Of a stretch of 64,000 bases of DNA, positions 43,271 through 52,110 are shown piece after piece; within the stretch, counting starts at the first letter, position 1; each line of letters starts with the position of its first letter. Origin of the DNA: Aeoliella straminimaris. GTDB lineage: Bacteria; Planctomycetota; Planctomycetia; Pirellulales; Lacipirellulaceae. The notes under the pieces were generated by a model. That model had not been told where the DNA came from. It saw only the letters and a program-made list of their open reading frames with translations, and made no database searches. Position numbers and translations under genes: made by a program. The stretch lies in contig NZ_JAMXLR010000090.1 of the NCBI RefSeq assembly GCF_024054565.1, positions 1-64,000 on the forward strand, written 5' to 3'.

Positions 43271-44605
43271 ATGTCCCGTCGAAACCTCACGCTGCTGCTC
43301 GTGGCCATCGCCTTTTGTCTGTTGTGCTCCGGCCGGGGCGAGCAAGATCCGTTCGCCCGCTTCGTGGTCGATGGCTACGAAAAGATCGACCGCTACGCCT
43401 ACACCCACGTGCCAGACGAGGAACTGTTCCAGGGCGCAATGCAGGGCATGGTCGACGTCCTCCACCGTCGCGGCGATGGTCATTCGCAGTTCATCACACC
43501 GGAACGGGCGAAGATGTTTCGCGAGGAGATCGATCAGGAGATCGCCGGCATCGGCGTCCGCCTGCACCTCGAAGGCGACCCCCTGACCGTGAAGGTGGCG
43601 GGACCGCCGCTGCCCGGCAAGCCGGCCGATCGCGCCGGTGTGCGTGCCGACGACACCATTCTGGCGATCGATGAGTTCGCGATTACCGAGGTCTCGCCCA
43701 TGACCTTCCAGACGGACGTCATCGGTCGCATGCGCGGCATACCCGGTGAACCACTCAAGCTGACCGTCTTGCACGACGGCGACGACCAACCCGTGACGCT
43801 CGACATGGTCCGCGAAATTATCTCGCTCGACTCGGTGCGTGGCGATCGACTGCTGTCCGACCAGTCGTGGCAATTTGCTTTGGAGGAAGACCCGCGGATC
43901 GCCCTGGTACGCGTGTCGTCGTTCGGCGCGAAGACCTACGGCGAACTGGAAACCTTGCTGCCCGAACTCATGCAACAAGGCACTCAGGCAGTGATCCTCG
44001 ACCTGCGTGGCGATCCCGGCGGACTGCTCGACGCCGCGGTGGCCACCTGCGAATTGTTTCTGCCGGCGAACAAACTGATCGTCGAAACACGCAACCGTCG
44101 CGGCCAGACCAAGAGCGAATGGGAAAGCAGTACCGATGGGCCGTACCTCGACATTCCGCTGGTCGTGTTGGTCGATCGCAACAGCGCCAGTGCCAGCGAG
44201 ATCGTGGCCGCCTGCCTGCAGGACTACGACCGCGCCGTGGTGATTGGCGAACGCTCCTTTGGCAAAGGCACCGTGCAGGAAACGCTGAGCATGCAGGCGG
44301 GCGACAGCACACTGAAGCTCACCACCGCCAGCTTCTGGCGTCCCAGCGGCCGCAACATCCACCGCCACGAGGACGATCGCGAAACCGCCCTGGCCGACCC
44401 CGACTGGGGAGTCACGCCCAACGAAGGCCTGGATGTCGACATGACCGAGGAACAACTGATCGAATTGGCCAAGGCCCGCGCCGAACGCGATGCCACGATC
44501 TACGACCCCACCAAGCCCGACGAAGCCCCCCTGCTGAACGATCCGGCCGTCGATGTTGCGGTGGCCTACTTGCAGCAGTTGCTCGACAGTGCGTCTGGCC
44601 AGTAA
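43271..44605 (+). CDS. S41 family carboxyl-terminal processing protease, 444 aa
   Basis: CtpA/Prc-type serine protease, exported (signal segment residues 5-20, ending near LCSGRG). Layout: N-terminal helical region (25-85), PDZ domain (about 88-175, with GIGVRLHLEG and RAGVRADDTILAID), then the peptidase core with LDLRGDPGGLLDAAV and the catalytic dyad Ser307 (in NSASASE) and Lys332 (in SFGKGTVQ), separated by 25 residues as in CtpB. These enzymes trim C-termini of envelope proteins. Start at 43271 fits the signal segment. The last 60 residues are acidic and helical. Substrates unknown; nothing in the neighbourhood points to a specific one. Confidence 0.95.
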   Translation: MSRRNLTLLLVAIAFCLLCSGRGEQDPFARFVVDGYEKIDRYAYTHVPDEELFQGAMQGMVDVLHRRGDGHSQFITPERAKMFREEIDQEIAGIGVRLHLEGDPLTVKVAGPPLPGKPADRAGVRADDTILAIDEFAITEVSPMTFQTDVIGRMRGIPGEPLKLTVLHDGDDQPVTLDMVREIISLDSVRGDRLLSDQSWQFALEEDPRIALVRVSSFGAKTYGELETLLPELMQQGTQAVILDLRGDPGGLLDAAVATCELFLPANKLIVETRNRRGQTKSEWESSTDGPYLDIPLVVLVDRNSASASEIVAACLQDYDRAVVIGERSFGKGTVQETLSMQAGDSTLKLTTASFWRPSGRNIHRHEDDRETALADPDWGVTPNEGLDVDMTEEQLIELAKARAERDATIYDPTKPDEAPLLNDPAVDVAVAYLQQLLDSASGQ

Positions 44606-45082
44606 GCTTCCCCCTTCGCTATCCATCACCTCCACGCCGCGGCGTAGTCCCCAGGGGTATTGGCACCATCTCAATTCATGGTACCAAAACTCCTGTGGGC
44701 CCAAAACTCTCGTGTCGCCGCAACCCCTTACCTGCAAACAACTTGCGTCATCGCCCAGGCAGTGATCGCCGGTGAGTTTTGGTACAAGGTGCCCACCGGT
44801 TGTACTACTACTCGAAAGTTGGCCCAAAACTCGAAGCTGTCCCAAAACTCGCTTCGAACCACCCCCCTGAGGAGGCCAAGCCCGGACTTCGCAGGAAACC
44901 ACTAGTTGCGCCCACGCACTCGCCAGTCACTCGCCACGACCTGTTGCGCAGCAGAACCATTAGATCACATCCGCGGGCGGATTCTACGGTGAAGTTTTTA
45001 CAGGGGGGCTAGTTTGTAGATTGAACTCGCCACGGCGTTTCGAGGCGAGGGAGGCTTGTCGGCGCTGCCAACCACCAACTGC
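44606..45082. other. Gene-free stretch after the S41 protease
   Basis: About 480 bases with no supported gene; short open frames here run through the repeat motif. Holds the second TGGGCCCAAAAC repeat cluster (44679-44848). It lies between convergent genes, so a shared termination region is expected, but no strong rho-independent terminator was found. Confidence 0.55.
44679..44848. repeat. Cluster B of TGGGCCCAAAAC-type dispersed repeat (5 copies)
   Basis: Copies in plus orientation at 44679-44690 (TGGTACCAAAAC), 44696-44707 (TGGGCCCAAAAC), 44819-44830 (TTGGCCCAAAAC) and 44837-44848 (CTGTCCCAAAAC), and one inverted at 44776-44787 (GTTTTGGTACAA). Most are followed by TCG or TC. The last three have spacings of 43 and 18, close to the 43 and 19 of the last three in cluster A. 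Confidence 0.7.
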
Positions 45083-48000
45083 TTACAGCGTGTGAATGAC
45101 TTCGGTTGCCAAGTCAGCAAACACTTCTTCCACGGCATGCAATTCAGCAGACGTATCGTACCCCTCGTCGCCAAGGCTACTCCCAACGCCTACTAGCTTC
45201 GCAGGGCTCTTATTGCTTGGCTGCTCTTGTTGCTGGTTTGGATACAAAAACTGAAGAGCAACATCGGCCCGTACGGAACTCCAGGGCTGCGGTAATGGGT
45301 CCTGCGTGACTTCGGCTCGACCGGCAACTCGGCCCGCAGTCACCCCCTGCTGGATTGAATAGGGGTGCTGTGCAGACGACACGCCTTGCGTTTCCTGGTC
45401 GTTTGTCTCGGCAGCCGAAGTCGTCACGGCCGCCACCGCTGGGGATGAAGAGGACGCCTGCAGGGGCGCCGGTTCATTGAGCGCGACAGAGGCACCCAGA
45501 TGATTTCGCCAGACCGTGTAGTCGGCAAGGTCAACGACGCCGTCCAGATTGCCATCGGCGCCTGCCCCAGGAGTGGGCACTTCCGTGCCGAACTGGCTTC
45601 GCCAGACGACGTAGTCGGCCTGTTCCACCGTACCATTGCCGTCGTAGTCTCCGGGAAGCGGCAGCGGTTCGAAGGTTGCCTCGTTGAGCGCCGACCACTC
45701 ACCACCAATGAGCGTACGGGCTTTTACCGTGACGCCGGGTGTCACCACCACCGGTGCGATGTATGCCTGCCCCACGGCGGCTCCTCCCGTCGCTCTCGGA
45801 TCAGAGCCATCCAGCGTGTAGTAGATGACGCCGCCGGTACTGGTGATTTCCAGATCAATACCGCCCGCAGCGACCGGGCCGCCGTGCTGACTGAACGTGG
45901 GGGCGTCGACAGAAGGGTACAGGCCGGCGGAACGCAACTGGTTGATAAACACATCGGTGCGACCCGTCAGGAACGTGTCGATAACCGACTGCCCCTCCGC
46001 CTCCCACTGCGCCTTGGTCAATGGTAAACCGCGGTGCATGTCGCCCCACCGGGCGCTCTCGGCCACGATGGCCTGCTCCATCTCCGCTAGAAGCGATTGG
46101 TACCGAGCGATGGCTTCGTCGGGAGTCAGGGCGCCGTCGTTGAACAGCGCGCGGTGTGCACGGTCGGCGAACCGTATCCGGAATTCTTCATTGTTTCTCA
46201 GGTAGCTGTAGGGCTGCGCCGCCTCGACATTGGCATCGAGTCGATTGGTGTTGATGTTCGAGCCGAACAGGTTCATTGTCGATTCGGCGTCCCAGCTCAC
46301 GAACTTGAAGCCAGTGCTGTCCACGCCCCGCTCTCTCACGGCGTACCAGTTGCGGTGGGGCCAGTCGACATTGCCACCGTAGAAGTTGACCATTAAGTAG
46401 TCGATGTAGTTGTCGATGTCCAAGTAGTCTTCATAGGCGGGGTTGTTCGAACCATCAGGGTTGGCGCCTTGCAGACGCTGGTACGCGGCGGCGCGCGAAC
46501 TCGAAGATCCACTGCCCGCCTGCTGTGCCAGATCCACCATCGCGTTCCAGGCGTCCAGGTCGCCATCCGTTGGACTGCCATCGTTGATCGCGTCCCAGTT
46601 GTCCTTGTCCCCCCCAAAGTACATTGCCGCGAACGAGGCGTCGGGACGCTCGGTTGGGTTGTAGACACCCCAATAGATGCCGTTGATATACAGATGCACT
46701 CGGTTGCTGTGCGACGCGACCTGTCCCAGGGCCGCCAGCGTCCTGCTCGCGAATGCGTCGCGTGCGTATTGGGGTTGCGTGCCTGCGCCGTCCCAGGCGT
46801 AACCGTCGTTCGATTCCATCCGCAGCGTGATAGTGTCGAAGCTTGCAACGGCGTCTTCCCCAAACAGCGGGAAATCGAGCTTCGTCGGGCCGTAGTCGTC
46901 CTTGAACAACAGGCGGAACGAGTGCTTCTTGCTCAGGTCATGGCGGCGGAAGGCGCCGCCCTGCATGCGAATGCCCGCGTTAATCTGAAACCCCTCGGAC
47001 CCATCCGGATAGATGAGTTCAACCGATGTAGCTCGCTCGTAAGCCACGCCGCCATTGGTCGACAGGGTGTAGATCCCGTCAGGCCCGAACAACTCTTCCG
47101 TCTCCATCACAATCGAAAGCGTGGGAATCGCGAGGAGGTCGCTCTGGATCGTGCTCGCATACTGGCCGCCGAATCGATCGCCGCCGAGCGAGTTCCCTGC
47201 GCCGTCGAAGTTGCCGATCACGTCAGGATCCATGCCATAGTCGGGCGAGACCCCACCCCAACTGGTTGGGAACCCTGCAGCGAGCGTAGACGAGTAGCTC
47301 TGCGATACAACGTCGTTGACGAACACGTACGTGCTGCCGACGACCGTGGAATCGTAGAAGCCCTCCTGGAACGCGGCGGCGAGGATGGCCGTTGTGCCGT
47401 CGATGGTGATCGGGCCCGTGTAAAGCGAGCCGGACTCAGGTGTAGGTGTGTCGCCGTTGGTTGTGTAGTAGATCAGCGCTTCGGGCGATTCGGTGCTGAT
47501 CGAGAGGCTGAACTCGTTGCTGTAGAATCCGTGCGGCACACTCAACGCCGGAGTGCTCACAAACCCGAGATTCCCTTCTCCGTTCGCCGCGCCGGGCGTG
47601 GGTGTCTTGTAGTACAACTCCGTCGCAGCCGACATGTCCAGCGACGCCGCGGTTAGCCGGGGCCGCGAGAGCAACTCGCTGCTGAAGTTGTTGTCGTTCA
47701 GCGCGTGGATCGCCAGCACGTTGTCGCCAGACACGAGCAGGTCGTGAAACTCGCTCAGGTCGAAACGCTTGGGGCTGAAGGCCTCGGAGTCTTCGCGTTC
47801 CTCGGGCGCGAGCGACTGCCAGTTCGGGTTCGCCGGGGCGTTATCCTCCACGACCTTCACGCCGTTCAGATACGCGACAAAACCATCGTTAAACTGCATG
47901 TCCATCCACAACGCGCCAAGGGCCGACGGGTCGACCACGTTGAATTCGACCCGTTGATAGATGCTGCTGCGGTTCTCCTGCCACTCGGATTGCAGGTCGA

Positions 48001-49180
48001 GATCGACCAGCTGATCCATGTTGAACTCCTGCGAGCTGAACAGTTCGATCTCGGCCATCTGGATCGAGTTGGGCCTGTTGTCGCCGGTTACGCCATACTC
48101 TGTCTGGAAGTCGAAGCGATAGGAGGAGTAGCCAGTCGTGTTAGAGAACTCGTAGAGCCTCGTCTCAAAGCGGTCATCAAAATCTTGGGCATTCCTGTCA
48201 TCGACAATCGTATACGTTTCCCCGTCGTTGGAACCGCTCAGTGTCCAGCTATAGGGGTCGCGATTGGACGCGTCGTTCGCCGACGTGATCGTGTACCCAT
48301 CGACAACGCGCGGCAGACCGTCGGTGAAGTGCATCTCGTAGTATGTGCCCGAAGGAGCGAAGGCCAACCACTTGGTTGAGTCCGTGTTGTCCAGCGCCCT
48401 GGCGGGTTCTTCGCCCGTGGGCGAGTTGCCCGAAGCCCCTGCCTCAAAGGTGACAGCCAGGATGCCGTCGTCCTCCGGGTCGGTAAGGTCGCCGCCTACC
48501 AGGTCGCTGAGTTCCATTCCGTTGGCAGGCCCAGGGGAATGCCCCGTTGAGGAGTCGAATCCCACACCAGGGCCGCTTGCGCTCTGGGCCCAGGACGAAT
48601 CGTCGAATGCGATTTGGGTCCAGGCGGGTGATGCACCCGTGTCCAACACGTCCGATGTCGGCACCCACGCCGACGTGGTCGTGGAATCGTCGATCAGATC
48701 AACGACCTGCGTGTTCACGCCGTAGGAGACATCGGTCAGTTGCGATGGGAACTCTGGCGCGTACGACCAGACGATGTTCTCCAGCGGATCGGTAAGCCCC
48801 AGGAATTCTCCGTTGGCGCTCAATGCGAAGTCGGTATGGAGATTACCTTCGGGGTCAATGTATGTCTCGGTATCCTGGCTGGACGCAAAAACAACAAGGT
48901 ACTCGCCAGGGGACAAGATGGACTGCGGCAGGCTGGGGAAAGTCCACTTATCGAGGTTGTCAGCCTTGTCGGTCAAGTGCCAGCCGGCCAGATCGATCAC
49001 ATCCTTGGTTGGGTTGTAGATCTCAATCCAATCACTGCTGTTGCCATCGCCATCGTCCAGCGAATTGTCGTTTGACGCGACGAACTCGGTGATGATGGGC
49101 GTCGAACTCAATACGACTCGCGATTCCAGCTTTTCGAAGGTAAGCGTCCGAAGCGACTTTCGAGCGATACAGATAGACAT
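45083..49180 (-). CDS. Extracellular CotH-like protein with lamin-tail and dockerin-like domains, 1365 aa
   Basis: Begins MSICIARKSLRTLTFEKLES then RVVLSS; the motif FE-x-LE-x-R-x-[VL]-LS near the N-terminus is a hallmark of large planctomycete surface proteins and probably marks export. A lamin-tail domain follows (about 30-140: IITEFVASNDNSLDDGDGNS, SDWIEIYNPT, DLAGWHLTDKADNL). The centre has galactose-binding-like regions and a chitobiase-type fragment (PEALIYYTTNGDTPTPESGS). The CotH kinase-like region lies about 700-1080, with RMQGGAFRRHDLSKKHSFRL, FRLLFKDDYGPTKLDFP and FVSWDAESTMN. A second chitobiase-type strand (GGVIYYTLDGSDPRATGG) and a dockerin-like repeat (GDYDGNGTVEQADYVVWRS, then GNLDGVVDLADYTVWRNHLG, about 1180-1235) precede a Ser/Gln-rich tail. 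Likely surface-bound; CotH activity in bacteria is protein phosphorylation in spores, unproven here. Confidence 0.86.
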   Translation of the reverse strand: MSICIARKSLRTLTFEKLESRVVLSSTPIITEFVASNDNSLDDGDGNSSDWIEIYNPTKDVIDLAGWHLTDKADNLDKWTFPSLPQSILSPGEYLVVFASSQDTETYIDPEGNLHTDFALSANGEFLGLTDPLENIVWSYAPEFPSQLTDVSYGVNTQVVDLIDDSTTTSAWVPTSDVLDTGASPAWTQIAFDDSSWAQSASGPGVGFDSSTGHSPGPANGMELSDLVGGDLTDPEDDGILAVTFEAGASGNSPTGEEPARALDNTDSTKWLAFAPSGTYYEMHFTDGLPRVVDGYTITSANDASNRDPYSWTLSGSNDGETYTIVDDRNAQDFDDRFETRLYEFSNTTGYSSYRFDFQTEYGVTGDNRPNSIQMAEIELFSSQEFNMDQLVDLDLQSEWQENRSSIYQRVEFNVVDPSALGALWMDMQFNDGFVAYLNGVKVVEDNAPANPNWQSLAPEEREDSEAFSPKRFDLSEFHDLLVSGDNVLAIHALNDNNFSSELLSRPRLTAASLDMSAATELYYKTPTPGAANGEGNLGFVSTPALSVPHGFYSNEFSLSISTESPEALIYYTTNGDTPTPESGSLYTGPITIDGTTAILAAAFQEGFYDSTVVGSTYVFVNDVVSQSYSSTLAAGFPTSWGGVSPDYGMDPDVIGNFDGAGNSLGGDRFGGQYASTIQSDLLAIPTLSIVMETEELFGPDGIYTLSTNGGVAYERATSVELIYPDGSEGFQINAGIRMQGGAFRRHDLSKKHSFRLLFKDDYGPTKLDFPLFGEDAVASFDTITLRMESNDGYAWDGAGTQPQYARDAFASRTLAALGQVASHSNRVHLYINGIYWGVYNPTERPDASFAAMYFGGDKDNWDAINDGSPTDGDLDAWNAMVDLAQQAGSGSSSSRAAAYQRLQGANPDGSNNPAYEDYLDIDNYIDYLMVNFYGGNVDWPHRNWYAVRERGVDSTGFKFVSWDAESTMNLFGSNINTNRLDANVEAAQPYSYLRNNEEFRIRFADRAHRALFNDGALTPDEAIARYQSLLAEMEQAIVAESARWGDMHRGLPLTKAQWEAEGQSVIDTFLTGRTDVFINQLRSAGLYPSVDAPTFSQHGGPVAAGGIDLEITSTGGVIYYTLDGSDPRATGGAAVGQAYIAPVVVTPGVTVKARTLIGGEWSALNEATFEPLPLPGDYDGNGTVEQADYVVWRSQFGTEVPTPGAGADGNLDGVVDLADYTVWRNHLGASVALNEPAPLQASSSSPAVAAVTTSAAETNDQETQGVSSAQHPYSIQQGVTAGRVAGRAEVTQDPLPQPWSSVRADVALQFLYPNQQQEQPSNKSPAKLVGVGSSLGDEGYDTSAELHAVEEVFADLATEVIHTL

Positions 49181-49824
49181 AGGAGTGCAGAATCCCAGCG
49201 GTTGCGGTTGCGAGCAAATCTGGACGCTCGCACGTTGAATCGGCCAATGGACAAGGAAAATTCGAGGCGGTAAGCCTGGCAACAACTCAGACCCCGCGCT
49301 CTATAGATACCACGAAGGCCCAAAACGTTACATTTTCTTGGCTCTCCGACCGGGAAGGGCCGTAGAGACATTACTCTTTAGCGACTGCTTCAAACTGGGC
49401 GACGATTTCGGCGTGAGTAGTCGCATTTCAACAGAAGCGGCACCGTGCGATCCGTCGTCGCGGGATTCAATCCAGCAAAGTGCAGACGACGCCCCTATTC
49501 GGGGTCGTCAGCAAACATTGCGAATCTGTCGGACTTGCGGCACATGAAATGGAGTGGCCAGCGGAAGCGGGAACCTGAGCGTCGCACAAGAACGGTGAAT
49601 CCAAAACCCGCGATATCGGCGGCTCCCGCTCACCCATTGTAAGTACTGCTCGTTACTCGAGCTACCGAATTTGCTGAAGTGCAGTGACTTCGCTCAATCC
49701 GGGGACGGGCCGACTGAGAGCGATTGCAGCGGCCGACGCAATCGCGAATCCCCTTCGCCGCTGTAGGCAATTTTCACCGACCACAGCGCAGCCCGCACGC
49801 CTTCGATTGAGAACCCCAAACCGA
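49181..49824. other. Gene-free stretch upstream of the CotH-like gene
   Basis: About 640 bases without a supported gene. Contains the leftward promoter region of the CotH-like gene and the 3' region of the VTT-domain gene. A GC-rich hairpin lies at 49485-49509 (GACGAC-GCCCC with GGGG-TCGTC, one bulge). No tRNA or ncRNA recognised. Confidence 0.5.
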
Positions 49825-50475
49825 TTACCCCGCCACCTCCGCGCGCCGCTTCAAACGATGCCGCACAACCCAGGTTCCCGCGAGTGGCACCACCACCGAT
49901 AGCACGATGGCGGTGGCCATCCATTCGTGCTCTTCGGCCTGGCTGCCGAGGACGGCGAATGCTGTGGCCACCGCAGCGTTGCCTACCGACAAGGTCCACA
50001 GCAGGCGCGACCAGCGGGTATCGAGCGCACCGCACAACAGCACCGTCGCTTCGGCCAGGATCGGTAGCGGACGCGTGACTAACAACAGCCACACGTCATG
50101 CTCGTGGGCGGTGGCGCGGAGGTTGTCGAGTTCCTCGGGCGCGGCCAGGCGTCTGGCAACGGCAGGGCCCCAGCGTTTGGTCACGGCGAAGGCCGCTACG
50201 CCGCCCAGCATCAGCCCCACCCAGGCACTGGCCGCGGTGAGCGCGATACCAAGTTGTCCGCCGGCCAACGTGATGACCGGTCCCGAGGGCACCGGCAACA
50301 GAATGTCGGCTGCCAGCACTGCCACCAGGGCGGCGACCAGCCAGCCGGCCGGCGGCGGCGACTGGCGCCAGGCTTCGAACCAATGCTCGAGCGGACCGCT
50401 CCACAACGAGACCGTCAGCAGCGGCAAACCCAGCAGAATCGCTACCACCAGAACCAGTCTTATGAGCGATCGCAT
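49825..50475 (-). CDS. VTT/DedA-type membrane protein (TVP38/TMEM64 family), 216 aa
   Basis: Integral membrane protein with about five hydrophobic segments. The family core GPVITLAGGQLGI (residues 64-76), preceded by ILLPVPSGP, corresponds to the conserved re-entrant loop of the VTT domain; a further AEATVLLCGALDTRWSRLLW part matches the second half. Members are linked to lipid scrambling or phospholipid flipping and to envelope stress in other bacteria; substrate unknown here. Start at 50475 fits the N-terminal helix MRSLIRLVLVVAILLGLPLL. It is divergent from the next gene with a 150-base gap. Confidence 0.85.
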   Translation of the reverse strand: MRSLIRLVLVVAILLGLPLLTVSLWSGPLEHWFEAWRQSPPPAGWLVAALVAVLAADILLPVPSGPVITLAGGQLGIALTAASAWVGLMLGGVAAFAVTKRWGPAVARRLAAPEELDNLRATAHEHDVWLLLVTRPLPILAEATVLLCGALDTRWSRLLWTLSVGNAAVATAFAVLGSQAEEHEWMATAIVLSVVVPLAGTWVVRHRLKRRAEVAG

Positions 50476-50625
50476 GGCAAGTTCGGCCCTGCACGGTGGA
50501 GGTGGTTGACTTTGACTGCAGCGGGTCTAGTTTTACGTGAACCGTCAGCGTTTTTTGTTATTCTACGTTGCACACGACAACACTGGCCAGGCGACAACGC
50601 AGGCGAGGGCCGAGGCAAATTCAAT

Positions 50626-51645
50626 ATGAGCAATTCCATGTTTTTCAGATTCCTTCGTCTGGCAGTGGCAACGTTGATTCTGACGTTGGGCGCGCCGACG
50701 TTCGGGCAGACAGGCGATACCGGCCAGTTGCAGCAGTTGGTCAACGACTTTGGCTTTCAGCTCAACATGCTCCGCGACTTCGATGGCCGTGCGGCCGAAG
50801 AGCGGACCCGGGCACTGGCCGTGGCGCTCGACCGCTGGAATAGCTCGACCCGCACGGATGCCGACTATCAGAAGATGAAGCAGTGGCTGGATGCAGCCAT
50901 CGACGCGACAATGCCGGGCTCGAAAGACCCGCTGCCGGCGCTGCCGTGGTTCGAGAAGCGCCTGGCCGAGGCGCCGCAGTTGCCGCTGCCCAACGAACCG
51001 CAGTTAGCCAAAGCGCCGGCCGAGGAGGCCCCCGAACCCGCCGCGACCGCGGGGCATCGCATTGCGAACAATCCCCAGGCGAAGGGCGAGCCTGAGCGCC
51101 AACCCACGCCCGAGCGCCCGGCGCCCGCCCCTGCCCCGGCCGCAGCCGAGAGCCCGCAGGTGGCGAGCTTCTGGCAGCGGCACCCCGGCGCCCGACCGTT
51201 GAAGCTGGAGAATCCATTTGAAGACGACGAACCCTTGGCCACGACTAGTTTGACCAAGCGGGTTGCGATGCGGCCCACGGCATTCAGTTCGACGAGCGAT
51301 GCCCCATCGACCGTGGGCGTGAACACCGCCGAGTTGAGCGCACGCGTGCGGGGCTATACGCACGGCCTGAAGGGCGTGGAAGCCCGCCTGGTGGCTTCGC
51401 CCACGATGTCGATGGAGGAACTGCTGAGCGTGGTTCGCGAACTCCGGCAACTGGCCAGCCAACGCGATTTCGTGAGCATGTACCTGGACGTGGTGGCCCT
51501 GGACCATCCGGACCAGGTACCGCAGCTACCGACGCTGGACGACGCCAAATCGATGGCGCAGCAGCGGATCGAGCAGTTGCGCAAAAGAGATACCGGGCAC
51601 ACCGCGGCAATGGAATCGCTGCAGCAGATGCTTTCGGATCTGTAG
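50626..51645 (+). CDS. Secreted hypothetical protein, 339 aa
   Basis: The start at 50626 (MSNSMFFRFLRLAVATLIL) is preceded by GAGG; the longer frame to 50098 is antisense to the VTT gene and not supported. Signal peptide to about residue 27 (cleavage near TFGQ). Residues 28-105 are helical (LQQLVNDFGFQLNMLRDF, then an AALDRWNSS-type repeat), 110-180 are Pro/Ala/Glu-rich, and 185-205 contain LENPFEDDEPLA. The C-terminal part (210-339) is helical with two tyrosines in a GYTHGLKGVEARLV block. No family recognised; probably periplasmic or surface-located. Confidence 0.8.
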   Translation: MSNSMFFRFLRLAVATLILTLGAPTFGQTGDTGQLQQLVNDFGFQLNMLRDFDGRAAEERTRALAVALDRWNSSTRTDADYQKMKQWLDAAIDATMPGSKDPLPALPWFEKRLAEAPQLPLPNEPQLAKAPAEEAPEPAATAGHRIANNPQAKGEPERQPTPERPAPAPAPAAAESPQVASFWQRHPGARPLKLENPFEDDEPLATTSLTKRVAMRPTAFSSTSDAPSTVGVNTAELSARVRGYTHGLKGVEARLVASPTMSMEELLSVVRELRQLASQRDFVSMYLDVVALDHPDQVPQLPTLDDAKSMAQQRIEQLRKRDTGHTAAMESLQQMLSDL

Positions 51646-51692
51646 AGGGCGCCGCCCGGCGCCAAGAGAGAAGCAGCCAACGCGAGCGACGA

Positions 51693-51896
51693 TTACTCGT
51701 CTTCGTCTTCCTTGGCCTTCTTCTTTTTCTTCTTCATCGTCAGCTTCCGCACGCGGACCTTGGGCAGGCCCAGCGGCGAATCGCCTTCGTCCCAGCGACC
51801 ACTGTCCTGTAGCACCTTGAGCCGCTCGACGCGCGTCAGCACGCTGCGGTTGGTGTTCATACCACGCTTGACTTTCAGGCTCTTGTCGATGGTCAT
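51693..51896 (-). CDS. Small basic protein of the Planctomycetes/Verrucomicrobia/Chlamydiae family, 67 aa
   Basis: MTIDKSLKVKRGMNTNRSVL followed by TRVERLKVLQDSGRWDEGDS matches the small basic protein family (TIGR04137-like) that is conserved in the PVC superphylum and thought to be linked to the ribosome or rRNA, although experimental proof is limited. The C-terminus is a Lys-rich run (MKKKKKKAK) followed by an acidic tail EDEDE. Start at 51896. It lies between the secreted 339-residue gene (convergent) and the Ser/Thr kinase gene (same strand, 214 bases upstream). The pairing with a kinase gene may be chance. Confidence 0.85.
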   Translation of the reverse strand: MTIDKSLKVKRGMNTNRSVLTRVERLKVLQDSGRWDEGDSPLGLPKVRVRKLTMKKKKKKAKEDEDE

Positions 51897-52110
51897 CGGA
51901 CGGTCTCGCTAGCTTGGCCCGTGCACCGGGGAGTACAGGGCGAAGGGTCAGAACAAATCGATAGCCCGGAAGTATAGACGGTTTTCGCGCGGTGGCAAAG
52001 GGGGCATGCGAGGGGGAATGGCCGACGTTGAAAACCCGTGCCGCAGCGGCCGAAAACGCCATTTTCGGCGAAAACCGAAGTTAAGCGGCGTCCCACCCCA
52101 CTTCGGCCGG

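Noticed and set aside
6751..44848. CRISPR array
   Set aside because: Copies are only 12 bases, irregularly spaced, in both orientations, and no cas gene is present.
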